In this document: piece by piece, positions 22,676 to 33,889 of the stretch
Layout: the number at the start of each line of letters is the position of its first letter
Position numbering within the stretch: the stretch's first letter is position 1
From: Callorhinus ursinus
Taxonomy: Eukaryota; Chordata; Mammalia; Carnivora; Otariidae
Assembly: GCF_003265705.1 (NCBI RefSeq)
Contig: NW_020313157.1
Coordinates: forward strand, 682,001 to 746,000
DNA length: 64,000 nucleotides
Reading direction: 5' to 3'
The notes under the pieces: model-generated
The model's input: the letters and a program-made list of their open reading frames with translations, nothing else
What the model was told of the DNA's origin: nothing
The model's database searches: none
Position numbers and translations under genes: made by a program

Positions 22676-22680
22676 TTAAA

Positions 22681-22736
22681 AAGGAGGGAGGGAGGGAGGG
22701 GGAGGGGGGAGGGAGGGAGAGAGAGAGAGAGAGAGA
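22681..22736 (+). repeat. (GGGA)n-(GA)n tract with G-quadruplex potential
   Basis: AAGGAGGGAGGGAGGGAGGG continues into longer G runs and then a GAGAGA tail. Four or more G3+ runs separated by single A loops fit the canonical G-quadruplex pattern on the plus strand. Confidence 0.92.
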
Positions 22737-23314
22737 TTGCCTGTGCTTTCCAGCAAAAGATTATCAAACCACACCTGTACTTGAAAAGTTGGTTTTATTA
22801 CCTGTTGCAATGAAGGAAAATGTACACCATGAGGAACCACAGGGTGTCTTAATAAGATGGTGTCAGGGATGACTTCACATAGGATTTGGGCTTGTGTTAG
22901 GTGCTCTTGGGGTAAGGGTTTTAGGAATCAGGACTTTCCTCTGGATTGGATACCATCAGCAAGCAGAGCAATTTTACTATTGGAAATTTTAATAAATCTT
23001 ATCTGGAAGGAAGAATATAGTGAAACTAAAGCTGTGGTTGATAAAGAAGAAGCCATCACTCATATTAGCCAGAATTGGGAGATGACTGGTCATTTCTGTG
23101 GTTGAGACAAGGTTTATGTTTTTGACTGAGCTCAGAGTGGTCTTGTTTTGTCTTGACCCATCAAGATCATGAGGTAGCCTTGTCTGATGTTCACATTTTC
23201 TGAGGTTGTTTCTGTGTAAAAGAAACTTAAGGGCTGTCTTTGAGTGTCAGGCTCCCTCATACCAACACCAAGGCTTAGGTGATAGGACCTGCTGGGGGCT
23301 GTTCTTCTATTTCT

Positions 23315-23392
23315 CAAGACAATAAATATAAGGCACTTATCACAGTACCTAGAATGGAGTAAACACTCAATAAAACTAACAGTTTTTAAAAA
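23315..23392 (+). repeat. MIR 3' fragment (plus)
   Basis: AAGGCACTTATCACAGTACC, a TAGAATGGAGTAAACACTC segment and TCAATAAAACTAACAG correspond to the MIR 3' end. Confidence 0.6.
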
Positions 23393-23399
23393 TTACTAT

Positions 23400-24870
23400 T
23401 GTGTTACAGAATAGCTCATAGAAAACCAGGAACCCAGTCAATTACCAAATGGCATCCCTTATATAATTCATCGAAAGCTCCATAACTTGTATATCTTTTT
23501 CCCTTCCTTCTCTCTCCATCCCTCTATTATACAGGTCAACAGGGTCCTTAGCAAGAAAGAAGACTCTCTCATTAGAAAGGAAGAAGGAGACTAAAACATA
23601 AGCAAGGAATCATTAAATTCTCTCAAAAGATAAGGGAAAGGCTATTACCGCTCACCTACTACTAACTTATTTTCTACACATGACAGAGTAGAAGATATGC
23701 CTTTGCTCAAGGGTTCAACCTGCCCTGTTCCAACAGGTTCTGACAGCTGGCCAGTGTACTTGTAGAGGCAGATGGATTGGGTTGTCTTAATTTGGTCCAA
23801 CCAAGGTTTTGTGTCTTACAGCCACTTCCCCTTTCTTGTATGCCAGCTCATCATACATTTTCCTCATTATGATGTGGCTTCTTGTGTAGTTTCCCTAGGT
23901 AGGGAAACTTCATGGGCAGTGGAATACAGGTACTGGAGCCTCCCAGGAAAATTCCTTCTAAATTCAAGTCATTAAATGGAGACTCATTGTATTAATAAAT
24001 CTCATAAATGTGTTTAGAATGTATTCATTACAAAGAGATGGTCTCTCTCTTGGAGCACTGACACATCAGGTTGCTGACTTGATGAGGGTAGGTCATATCC
24101 AGACTAAGGTAACTACTCCAGGGCAATGAATTCTACCAGTTGTGTGATCTGATCAGATTTTGTGGTATTTTAGTCATATCACCTGATGTTTATGTGTTCA
24201 GTAGACATAAACATAGGCCTGGCTATCTGAATTGAGTCACTTTAATTTGCATGTGTGTATATTTTTTTCTAATTTTAAATTATATACACACACATAAGAT
24301 TTAAAAAGATGCTCTTCTGAATACAACAAAAAAGTGGTTTCTACACTGGGGAAATGGTGTATATTTTTAAAGGGAAGCAGACAAATATACTGATAATCAG
24401 TTCTTCCAATGACCATTTCATTGACTCACCTTCTGAAAGCAATTCACCTAATAACCAATTCTTTGAAAAACCATTAGCGAGCTTTGCAGTTTCTGTGTAG
24501 AATCTGGTCAAGGGGTTGCCCCTTACTTAGTCTCATCCCAAGCAGCTCTAGCCATAAAATTAGGATTTTTGATATGTAAATCATATTTTTTCTAATACAT
24601 ACTAACTTAACTGTATTCTTTATATTTAATCATTAGAGTATCAAAAGGCCTTCCATTGATGCTACATGTATCAACCTTTGGGTCGATATCTAAACAAAAA
24701 GTTCATGGAAATACGTAGTTTTACTTTAAAGGTCCTTTAACTAATATTTTATGCAAAAAAGAAATGAGTATATGTGTAAAAATGCATCCCTGAGGAGCAA
24801 GATTTAAAAGGGGTTCAGAAACTTTTCCCTAAATGGTTTGAGTAGCATCCTCCATTTGTCTTTAAATCCA
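23400..24870. other. non-coding interval without recognised genes
   Basis: AT-rich. A short inverted repeat, TGTGTGTATAT at 24252-24262 facing ATATACACACA at 24282-24292, frames a T-rich loop. Otherwise I see nothing recognisable. Confidence 0.45.
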
Positions 24871-24874
24871 GTTT

Positions 24875-25150
24875 ATGCAATGCTCCTGCAGGATTAATCT
24901 TTGCAAAGCACAAGCTGATTGTATTACCTTTCTATGAGAAACAAAACACAACAGGAAAAAAAAAATAGTCTCTAAGATCTACTTGTAGCTTACAGAATAA
25001 AATCAGAACTCTTTTTCTTTGCATTCAAAGTCCTTTGGATAGTGGCCTCCTCTCCCTTCCCAGGGCCCTCATGCTTTGTGACTCTCTAAGTTTCTGTCTC
25101 ATGTTAGTGTGACCTCAAGCCATGTCTTAACATACTGACTGCACTAAGAT
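24875..25150 (+). repeat. L2 LINE fragment (plus)
   Basis: GCAAAGCACAAGCTGATTGT, an AGAATAAAATCAGAACTC segment, GCATTCAAAGTCCTTTGGAT and GGGCCCTCATGCTTTGTG follow L2 ORF2/3' order. Confidence 0.65.
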
Positions 25151-25348
25151 GCTGAGAGAAAGTCCTGGCTAATTTTCCTTTATTGTATAGCATCAAGTAC
25201 AACACCTTCCTTATGGAGAGGAGATATTTAAGAAATGTTATTTTAAGCCACCTAGTGCTATTTTAAAATATTTTAAAAGATCTTTACAAATGTCTTTATT
25301 ACATAAATAGAAAAGCTTCGTATTAAACGAGACACATTAGTGTGTAAA

Positions 25349-25381
25349 CACACACACACAGACACATACAGACACACACCC
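25349..25381. repeat. (AC)n microsatellite, interrupted
   Basis: AC dinucleotides with GACACATACA interruptions. Confidence 0.85.
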
Positions 25382-26210
25382 CTAATAGTTTAGGGAATAA
25401 AAAGAAATGCAGTGGCTCACGTGGTTGCATAGTTCCAAAATAAGTAGGACTGAGTTCAGATACAACTGTATCCAGAGCCTCAAGAGATGTCATCGAGATT
25501 TTTCCTTTCTCAATGTCTTAGATTGTGTCTCCATATATTGAGGGCAGGATGGCCACAATAACCCCAGAACCACCTGTACTCAGCCTAACAACCACATGAA
25601 GAAAAGATGATTTCTCCACAGGGTTTAATAGCCAAGCCCTACATGGGAGTCTGAGTGGCCTGCCTGGATCGTGAACCCACCTCTGAATGAATTGTTATGC
25701 CCGGGGCTCTCAGTCACTCTGAATGTTCAGGCCTCACCCACATGCTCATCCTGTGCACAAGAACAAAACAGAACCGCTCTTCTCAGAAAAGAAGAGCCTT
25801 CCTACTAGGAGAACATGTAATGAGTGATGAATAGAGATTAAAAAAATAATAATACAGATATTCACTAACTCTCCCAAACTGAGCTAGTTCTGAAGTGCTT
25901 CCATCAACAAATGACTGAGTACAGGTCAGGGATGTGGGGAACAGGAAATGTACAAGTTGATCTGGGAATGCCTTGTCCTCTCGAAAAGCAAGGGAACTCT
26001 CTGCTCAGACAAGAAGGAGCCAGCTGGAAGACACTTCCAGACAGGGCTTCAGAATGGAACTTGAGAAAAGTCATTGCTCACTTCTGGAAGACCCATGCAA
26101 CCTAACTCATTTATTTGAAAAGTGGTAAAATATAAAGAAAGATACATGCATCCTGTATTTCTTCTATGACCTGTACCTCAGGGTAAGCAAAAAAGAGAGA
26201 GAGAGGAGAT
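25382..26210. other. non-coding interval without recognised genes
   Basis: No named repeat, RNA gene or credible exon. Confidence 0.45.
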
Positions 26211-26364
26211 TTTTCTCTGTAGAAGTACTCCACCTAATAAATGAAGAAAAAGTGATGACAATGGTTGTTAGTGGCTACCAAAAATCGCAGAAAAGACTGC
26301 CACCCATACATGTCATTCCTGCTGGTGGAAGTTACTCAATAACACTGATGCTATGTTTGTGCTA

Positions 26365-26397
26365 TAAAACAAAACAAAACAAAACAAAACAAAAAAC
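26365..26397. repeat. (AAAAC)n microsatellite
   Basis: Five to six AAAAC units within A-rich, probably old LINE-derived sequence. Confidence 0.9.
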
Positions 26398-26540
26398 CCA
26401 AAATCTCATCAAACTTCTGAATCTAACCACCAATCTGCAGGAAGTATGGAGGATAGTGAAAGCAATGAGCAGAGCCAGACAGTGGGGAGACTCTTCAATA
26501 ATAATGATCTAATGTCTTCAACAAATGGATTGCAAAATTA

Positions 26541-26561
26541 AAACAACAACAACAACAACAA
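26541..26561. repeat. (AAC)n microsatellite
   Basis: Seven AAC units. Confidence 0.9.
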
Positions 26562-26739
26562 ATTGTAGAGGCAGTCAACAAGACTTCAGAGATACATCAA
26601 TTGATTTTAATTTGGTATGTATTAATATTACTCTAATTCCTGATCAGCAAGCAAACTTAAATATATATATAATATATAAAATTATATGTATACACATATA
26701 TGTATGTATATATTCTATCAGTGTTCAAGTTTACCTGAT

Positions 26740-26880
26740 TGACACAATAGAATATCTGATGATATCAAGGAATTAATGTTAATTTCTAAGGAAGGCCTAA
26801 TAATGTTAACGATAATTTTGTTTCCTTAAAAACCCTCATCTTTTTCATAAGAATTAAATAACTGCATGACATTTCTCACA
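26740..26880 (+). repeat. old LINE-like 3' segment, copy 1
   Basis: AAGGAATTAATGTTAATTTC, then AATAATGTTAACGATAAT and TTTCCTTAAAAACCCTCATC match, base for base in many places, the segment at 27400-27480. Both look like the 'TTATTGTTAATTTTCTTAGG...' 3' region of an ancient retroelement whose family I cannot name. Confidence 0.5.
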
Positions 26881-26954
26881 AGGCTTGTAAGTTTGAAGCC
26901 ACAATTTGAGTCAACTTCTGTCTAATTTCAGAGCCCTTGCTATTAACTACAAGA

Positions 26955-27177
26955 AAAAGAAAGAAANNNNNNNNNNNNNNNNNNNNNNNNNNNNNNNNNN
27001 NNNNNNNNNNNNNNNNNNNNNNNNNNNNNNNNNNNNNNNNNNNNNNNNNNNNNNNNNNNNNNNNNNGAAAAGAAAAGAAAGAAAGAAAAGAAAAGAAAAG
27101 AAAAGAAAAAAAGAAGGAAGAAAAAAAAGAAAAGAAAGAAAAAAAAGAAAGAAAGAAAAGAAAAGAAAGGAAGAAAA
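26955..27177. repeat. (AAAG)n purine tract containing an assembly gap
   Basis: AAGAAAAAGAAAGAAA precedes the gap and about 110 bases of GAAA/GAAAA/GGAAG units follow it. The total tract length is unknown because the gap lies inside it. Confidence 0.92.
26967..27066. other. assembly gap, exactly 100 N
   Basis: A run of exactly 100 N, the usual placeholder for a gap of unknown size. It lies within an AAAG microsatellite that short reads could not span. Confidence 0.98.
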
Positions 27178-27359
27178 ATTCTCTTCTGCATGGGAAAAAG
27201 ATCCAGGGCACCCAGTCTAATTCTGGCTGTTTATGAGTCATTTAAATTTTAAATCACATTTTCTAATTTTCAAGAATAGACACTGTGTATTCATAACTTT
27301 TAAGAACCAATAAAAAACACTTTAAAAAGCCCTCACCTTTTTAATATACATACATAGAT

Positions 27360-27705
27360 ATTTTTAAATGATATGATATGTAAAATCTAGTTATATTAAG
27401 GAATTAATGCTAATTTTAATATGAAATAATGTTAATGATAATACGGTATTTTCCTTAAGAGTCCTATCTTTTGAACACACATATTGAAACATTTAATAAT
27501 CATGTAATATTCGGGATTTGCTTCAAAATATCCATGGGGTAGAGGGAGGGAGATTAAGTAAAGATAAATAAGCCTGGCCATGAGTTGGAAGTTGTTGAAG
27601 CTGGGTGATGCATGTATATCCTATCAAACTGTTCTCCCCACTTTTGTTTATCTTTGAAATTTTTCATAATCAAAAGAATTTAAAACCACCATTAAAAAAA
27701 AAAAA
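27360..27705 (+). mobile_element. old LINE-like 3' end with poly(A), copy 2
   Basis: AAGGAATTAATGCTAATTTT, a GTATTTTCCTTAAGAGTCC segment, TTCGGGATTTGCTTCAAAAT, GCCTGGCCATGAGTTGGAAG, GTTGAAGCTGGGTGATGCAT and TTGAAATTTTTCATAATC lead to an A-run at 27693-27705. This is a common mammalian retroelement 3' end. The A tail shows plus orientation. Subfamily not assigned. Confidence 0.65.
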
Positions 27706-28074
27706 AGAGAGAGCCAGTTTATCTCTCTGAGATATCACCACATCACTTTGGTCCATTGATCACTATGGAGTGGAAAACATAACATCAGTATTTGTGGGGA
27801 TCTTAAAGAAGACTCAGGAGTAATTCCAGAACTGAGTCCATAACTCATGCCCTTCCTACTTTCCAACAGAGCCTGACATGTTAAGTTTTTTGTGCAAACA
27901 GCCTGTACCCATCCATCAACTGTCCTCCATTACTGGAATAGTCTGAGGGCAAATGATACAAAATGTGAAAGAGGAGTGGCATTTCAAGACTAAAAAGAAA
28001 TATCATTATTCTTTCATAAAGACATAACCTGAATAATACCTCTTTTGGTTCTTCAACACACCCAGCTTGTTCCC

Positions 28075-28382
28075 ATCTGCACCTTTGCAACTCTCCCGCC
28101 TTTCTGCAACTTTCTCTCTTGCTCTTCCTGGGTCAGTCGTTTGCGGTGAGCTCAGACATCATCCCCCCCATGATGCCTCCCTTGACAACAACTTCTCCCA
28201 ACCCCAAAGCATTCTTTCTTATCACTGTTTTTTCCCTTTCCAGCATCTCATTTATTTTGTTGGTTTCATGATCACAATGGTGGCAGGTATTGCCAAGTAT
28301 TGAGATATTGTTCAACACTGAATCTCCATACCTAGGACAGTTCCTGGAATCTAGCAGGTAATCAATGAACATTTGGAAATTA
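28075..28382 (+). repeat. L2 LINE 3' end (plus)
   Basis: A CCAGCATCTCATTTATTTTG segment, TGAATCTCCATACCTAGGAC, AGTTCCTGGAATCTAGCAGG and TAATCAATGAACATTTGG match the L2 tail ('GTATCCCCAGTGCCTAGAAC...'). Confidence 0.65.
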
Positions 28383-28399
28383 AATGCTTCAGAGTTAAA

Positions 28400-29235
28400 T
28401 CACTACTAAACCACCCCATCTATTGGTTTAGCTACAGCCACTTTATACTAAAAATGATAAATATTTTTTTTCCTCTAAATCTACAAATCTCTATCTTGAA
28501 CATTAACAACAGAACATCATCTCTCTTCTTCAGTGATATTTTATTTTGCTAGGGCTTGTAAGTCTAATTGGAACTAATCAGAAACATTACAATAGACGTG
28601 AGAGCTTTTTTGTTGTTTCTGTAATGGCCTGCATGAGTGTGTACAACCTTCAGACAATTAAAAGGATGTTCTGATAACTCTTTCCTGCTATTATTAGAAG
28701 ATGAGTTATTTGTGCTAAGAGAGCAAGAAACCCCACCTCAGAGAAATAGGAAATTGAGTAGTTTGCAGTTGTGAGAACAACAAAGTTAACATTCAATTAA
28801 GTCCCATCACAAGATTTATACTAATCATTAACCAAAAGTTGTCTTCGGTTCAGTTTCGGGAAATTGAACAACACCCTGACAAAGAGAAAGGTCCTTTAAA
28901 AATTAAGCAATAATTATGGTATGTTTGCAAAATGCAGTCTATCTTTTGTATCTGGAGTTTCTTGGCTGTATAATTTGCATACACATTAAACTCTGTGGGA
29001 AATTGGAAAGCAATTCAGAATTCAACAATTAAAAGATACAAATTAAAATTGTTAGCATTAACTTAAAGTTTATTGCTGGTGCAATGCTCTTGGATATAAA
29101 TGAACTCTGATCGAGCACTCGTTTGCTCTCTGTAGATGTACAACATACTTTCAAATTCAGTCTCCAGTTCTACCTTTCAGTTACTGATTTTGCAGATGCC
29201 ACTTGATATTCATAAATATGCTCTTTTAAAAAATA
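28400..29235. other. low-repeat AT-rich block, candidate conserved non-coding element
   Basis: The stretch 28780-29170 has AACATTCAATTAAGTCCC, AAATTAAGCAATAATTATGG, CTGTATAATTTGCATACAC and TTAAAATTGTTAGCATTAAC. It is dense in TAAT, POU-like ATTTGCAT and SOX-like ACAAAG words, with no interspersed repeat. Constraint is a guess from composition. Confidence 0.32.
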
Positions 29236-29436
29236 TGTATTGGCTACAGATAATTTTTTCTCATTAGAAAGAGAAGGTGGGTCAAACCACTCTGGTGTTC
29301 AAAAGGCTTTCCGTCTCTTCAAACACTTCCAAATTATTTGGGGGAAATGCTCAGATAATTCTGTGTTTAAGCTAATAGTAAGAAAAGACATTGCTTTACG
29401 GAGGTGTAATTCTGAGAGCAAAACATAGTCAACACA

Positions 29437-29626
29437 GTGCGCCTGGGTGGCTCAGTCATTAAGCGTCTGCCTTCGGCTCAGGTCATGATCTCAGGGTCCT
29501 GGGACCAGCCCTGCATTGGGCTCCCTGCTCAATGGGGAGTCTGCTTCTCTCTCTGCCTGCTGCTCCCCCGCTCATGCTCTGTCTCTCTCTCTTTCAAATA
29601 AATAAATAAAAATCTTAAAAAAAAAA
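29437..29626 (+). mobile_element. Can-SINE, plus, imperfect TSD
   Basis: GCGCCTGGGTGGCTCAG head with A-box, GGTCATGATCTCAGGGTCC, GGGCTCCCTGCTCAATGGGG, a CT-rich block, AAATAAATAAATAAAAATC and a poly(A). Target duplication ACATAGTCAACACA (29423-29436) against ACATGGTCATCACA (29627-29640), 12 of 14 identical, dates it as older than the copy at 10970. Confidence 0.95.
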
Positions 29627-29839
29627 ACATGGTCATCACAAAAAAAGAAAATGCTTCTTGTCTTTTCATTTTTCATATGCATCTATATTTTATTTACTAT
29701 AAACACACACATATACATGTGAAAAAATACATATGCATGTATGAATGTGTATGAATATTTCATTATAATATATTAAGAACTTTCTAATCTAACTGCCTGG
29801 ATATAATTCCATCACCTTCTAAGCTGCACAATCAAAGAT

Positions 29840-29992
29840 GTGTTAGTCTCTCAGCTTCTGAGTCCCATTGTGCAAAACAGAGATGATAATAATGAACTCA
29901 CTGGTATGTTGGGAAGATTGAGGGAGAAAAAAGTTAAATCCCTGACATGTAGAAAGTGCTCAACAATTGCAACCCGTTATTTTTGTTAAGTA
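29840..29992 (+). repeat. MIR 3' part (plus)
   Basis: CTCAGCTTCTGAGTCCCATT, AACAGAGATGATAATAATGA, GGTATGTTGGGAAGATTGAG and AGAAAGTGCTCAACAATTGC match the MIR core and 3' end. Confidence 0.7.
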
Positions 29993-29994
29993 CT

Positions 29995-30215
29995 AGCCTG
30001 TGGGGTCTCTGGAACCAAATCCCAGCCCTCCCACTTAATAGTTCTGTGACCCTGGACAAGTAAACTCACCTGCTTATGCCTCAGTGACCTCATGAGAAAA
30101 GTGGGGATACAGTGCGTACATCATAGGTTTTCAGATGATTAAATTAGTTAAATATTTGCAAAGCACTTAGAGTAGTGCCTGAAGTAAGTCCTACACATGT
30201 AGTTGCTAAACAACA
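29995..30215 (+). repeat. MIR SINE (plus)
   Basis: ACCAAATCCCAGCCCTCCCA, AATAGTTCTGTGACCCTGG, CTTATGCCTCAGTGACCTCA, GGGGATACAGTGCGTACATC and AAAGCACTTAGAGTAGTGCC are clear MIR landmarks. It lies just downstream of another MIR 3' end in the same orientation. Confidence 0.85.
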
Positions 30216-30829
30216 AATACATGTGGATAGATAGGTAGATGGATAATTAAAGCAGGAAGTTAGAGCAAGCTTTCTTACATTCAGGATGCACAGGAAATCC
30301 AAGAGCTATAGTTCATCAGAAGCTGCCATGGATTCCACATGACCAATTTTGAGAGAATTAGGATACAATAAAATGTCCCTGACATTATAACTAATTGAAT
30401 ATACTTGGATCACTGATGGTCCTTCCACATGCCCCAGGGCCATCAACATGGGGACCAATTATCAAGGTAAGTGTAGAAGTTTAGATTTTTATGCTATAAA
30501 TACAGTTCCAATGGGAGAAAGTAGATAGGGGTAGAAAGTTTCAGACCCACAGGAATGAGGTTATCGTTCCTTTATACATGTTCTAATAATTTGGCAGTTC
30601 ACACATCGGGGGACTGAGAGAAAGAGTCGTGTGTTGAGTTATAAAACTGAACGAATCTGTGGTGTGAGTATCGATAGCTCTTAACTCAAACTTTCCTTTT
30701 CTAGCTCCACCAGGAAGATTATTAGCTTGGGAATTTTAGAACATCCTTAGCAGCCTATCCCACATAATAATTATAAAGTACAGAACCTTTCCCAAAGTTG
30801 GTATGTATAAGAACAGAACCATCACCTCC

Positions 30830-30830
<1 letters not shown>

Positions 30831-30878
<48 letters not shown>
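30831..30878. repeat. (AC)24 microsatellite, uninterrupted
   Basis: Forty-eight bases of perfect AC repeat, the longest pure dinucleotide run in the window. Confidence 0.97.
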
Positions 30879-30880
<2 letters not shown>

Positions 30881-31129
30881 CGTGTGGGGCTACTTTAAGA
30901 TCACAGTCACTTTAATCAATACAGGTCTGAATGATGCAAATCATATCCTCTAATTCACTGATCACATTATATCCGATTCCTCTTGTGAAAAGCTACACCA
31001 TAGAAGAAATGCCCGTAAGAGTGAATTAAGACATTAACCTAAATCATAGCGTCAGATAACAGACTATGTTTGTTCTTAATTTTAATTTCTCCATTTAACC
31101 AAGGAAAGTTTTAGCTACAATTATCTGAT

Positions 31130-31215
31130 ACCATATACATGAAATATCTACATATATCTACATATATGCATCTATACACACCTGTATATACACACATATA
31201 TTTATACATTTTTTT
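31130..31215. repeat. degenerate (TACA/TATA)n low-complexity
   Basis: Repeated ATCTACATAT and CACACATATA units. Confidence 0.75.
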
Positions 31216-31975
31216 AAGAATGGCCAATTTACACAAATGTACCAAGAATCGAATGCACAATCAGGGATATATACTGATAAAGAGGTACCCATGTTGAGTT
31301 TAGAATTTTGTTTTGATAACACCTTGCCCTGTGCCTACCATCTAAAGTGGATTTTTACCAGTCTCCGAAAGCAAATGGCTTACCTGTAATTTGGCCACTA
31401 ACATATATATAAATGTTTCAAGCATAACAAAATACATATTTCAGAAAGAGCTGTGGAAAATGATAGCTTTAGGACTTTCAGAATAAAACCAGGATCCTTT
31501 CTGGAGGAGAGGCATAAAAGAGATTAAGTGGACGGTACTTTCTTTGAATTATTGATGTAATCAAAACACTAGCAGATTCACAACATCAGTCTTCCCTGTG
31601 CTGGGGTCGACATCAAAGTTTAGTTGGGTTTTGGCATCTCCTTTTTTTTTTTTCTATTAAAAAAGGAAGGAAGAAAAAGCAGTCATCTGCTGTTTACCCA
31701 CAAGATATGGAATTTCCTCACAATTCATAATGTGCTATTAAAAAGGAGATAACTGTGAGTGGTTTTCACATAAAGCATTCACTCAGTCACCACCCAGCAC
31801 TTAAGCGCAGTTCTGTGTTTGGGCCAGCACCTGGGCTTTTGAGATCATTAGAATATAGACACAATCTCTAACCCAGCACTAAAGGCAGACATGGCTCCAT
31901 TAAACTGGAGGGCAGAGCTCTATCAGAGAAAGCTCTGTTCTCCATTGCTTAACCTTAAAGTGCTAATGCGCTGTT
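31216..31975. other. non-coding, nothing recognised
   Basis: No named repeat or exon is visible. An 11-base T run sits near 31642. Confidence 0.4.
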
Positions 31976-33620
31976 TTCCTCCCTCTCATTCTGCAGCCTG
32001 GGAAGGAGCTTCCTGATCCCGCCAATACGCCAAGCCCAATTCCCAGGCTCCCCTCATCACCAGCAGATATCATTTCAACAGATGTCAAGAACAGCGAAAG
32101 TGCACTTAGGCCTATTTGTTAAATTCCTAAGGGAGGTGGTGGATTGGCGAAATTCAGCCAGTAATTAAACCACATACTTCTTCTAAAGCTGCCTCTACCC
32201 CTCTTCCCTACATAATCTCTCTGCCTTACATCAAATCGTTTAGGCACTTATTGGCTACAATCAATACAATATGAGATACATTAATTCTGTCCCTGAGAGA
32301 CTTTCGGGAAAGAGGAGGTATTGCTTCACAAGCATTTTGGAGTGTTCATGCAAGCATACCATCAAACACAGCAATATCGCCTTCATACTCTACCCTGGCA
32401 GATTTATGGTCTCCCTGCCCCCACCCCCCGATGCCCACGGAACTGGTCTGCTGCCAAACACACGCAAATTGGATTGGCGCGAGGAACATTAAATATATTA
32501 CCTAATGCACACAAATGCTAAATAGCGCAAATCGCGGTGAAGAAGTGGCCTGGCTGAGCAGAATTTTAACAATTAAACTCAAGTCTTTCCATATGTTCCA
32601 GCGCCCCTCGTGCCTTGCTATGTAGAATAAAATTATGAGGAGGAAAAGCCCTTTACCAGATGTCCCAGTCACAGATCTGTTTCTCCAGTGCAACATGGCT
32701 GTTTCCCCCATTCCTCACTCCCACCCCCTGTTCGATTCCTTGGTCTATAATACATCTAGGAAAGGCTCCAGGATTTCCCAACAAACAAGAGGAAATGCAT
32801 TCAGTTATGGGAGGGGGGGAACTAAGTGAAGGTTTGCCCTCCTCATTGTTTCTCTAATAGCACAAATGTGTTGTTTTTGTTAAGTTGGAGATGTGGATTC
32901 TCAGAAGGATGAGAATCCCCGGTAAATGGGACACCCAGGAAGGTATGCGCTACTGAGGTCTACGATTCCGGCACCACCCGCCATCTTTCGGCCATCAATA
33001 CCACTCAGCCTCAAATGATTTTATTCGACAAGTGAGACAAAGAAAGGAAAGCCGATGGTACAGTTCAGTCCATCAATGGACCCTACAGGAGAACCGAGGA
33101 TGCAAGCAGTGAGCTAACAAAAGAAACTGGGGGTCGACCAAGAGGGCCAGACCACAGCTGCAAAATTAAAATCTATCAGAAACTCAGATGAAAAACATTC
33201 CCAGTGTCAGGCTCCTCGCTTCATGTTTAAAGCAAAGAAGTAACTGGGGGAGCAGGATTCTGTGATTTACAAAGAATACCATGACAATTTTCTCATTAAT
33301 GACACCCTGCTCGGGCAATGGGCAGTCACTCTGACGAGAGACCAGAATTTTTTTTTCCTCTTCTATTTGGAAGGGAAGGAAACAGGCTTTCTGGTCAATG
33401 GCCGTCAGTCTCGACAGGATACACAGTGAATTCTAGATACGAGACAGTCAAGAAAGCTGGCCTCTGAAGCCCCTTATGGCGCTAACAGCATAGGGTTCAC
33501 ATTTTGTAGCTTTCATCCTTAACTGTCCTCGTACCTCGTCTTAACAACCATCCCGTTCTGCATTTAACACCATAGGGAAATGCCATGGCTACTGATGAGA
33601 CATGAGCTGACTTTCGAAGG
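31976..33620. other. long low-repeat CpG-retaining block, candidate regulatory cluster
   Basis: About 1.6 kb without a recognised interspersed repeat. It keeps many CpGs in otherwise AT-rich DNA, for example GGATTGGCGCGAGGAACATT (about 32470), AATAGCGCAAATCGCGGTG (about 32520) and a series around 33310-33550 (CTCGGGC, CTGACGAG, GGCCGTC, TCTCGACAGG, ATACGAGAC, TGGCGCT, CTCGTACCTCGTC). TAAT-type sites are also frequent. Low turnover of CpG suggests constraint or germline hypomethylation. No ORF or splice structure supports an exon. Confidence 0.38.
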
Positions 33621-33889
33621 GATGAACAACCTAGGTGAGAGACTGCCTCCTGATTAGCCTGCGCCCACTCAGCTCCCTATAGAGTGGGAAGAAGTACCAG
33701 CCATACCTGTTCCCTCTGAGGAACGGCTGAAATTGTGAATGGTGAAGACAGGTGCTGATGGTTTTTGGAGGTAAGTCACACCCTCTGCCAATGACTATCA
33801 AGGGGTGGTCGTCGAAGTAACAGCATTTGAAACACTGGGAATTCTGTGAATAACATGGATTCTGGGATCCCTGCCCCATAGATTGAATC

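Noticed and set aside
26876..27241. Open frames rich in Phe/Lys/Glu across the first gap
   Set aside because: They are translations of the AAAG tract and of 100 unknown bases.
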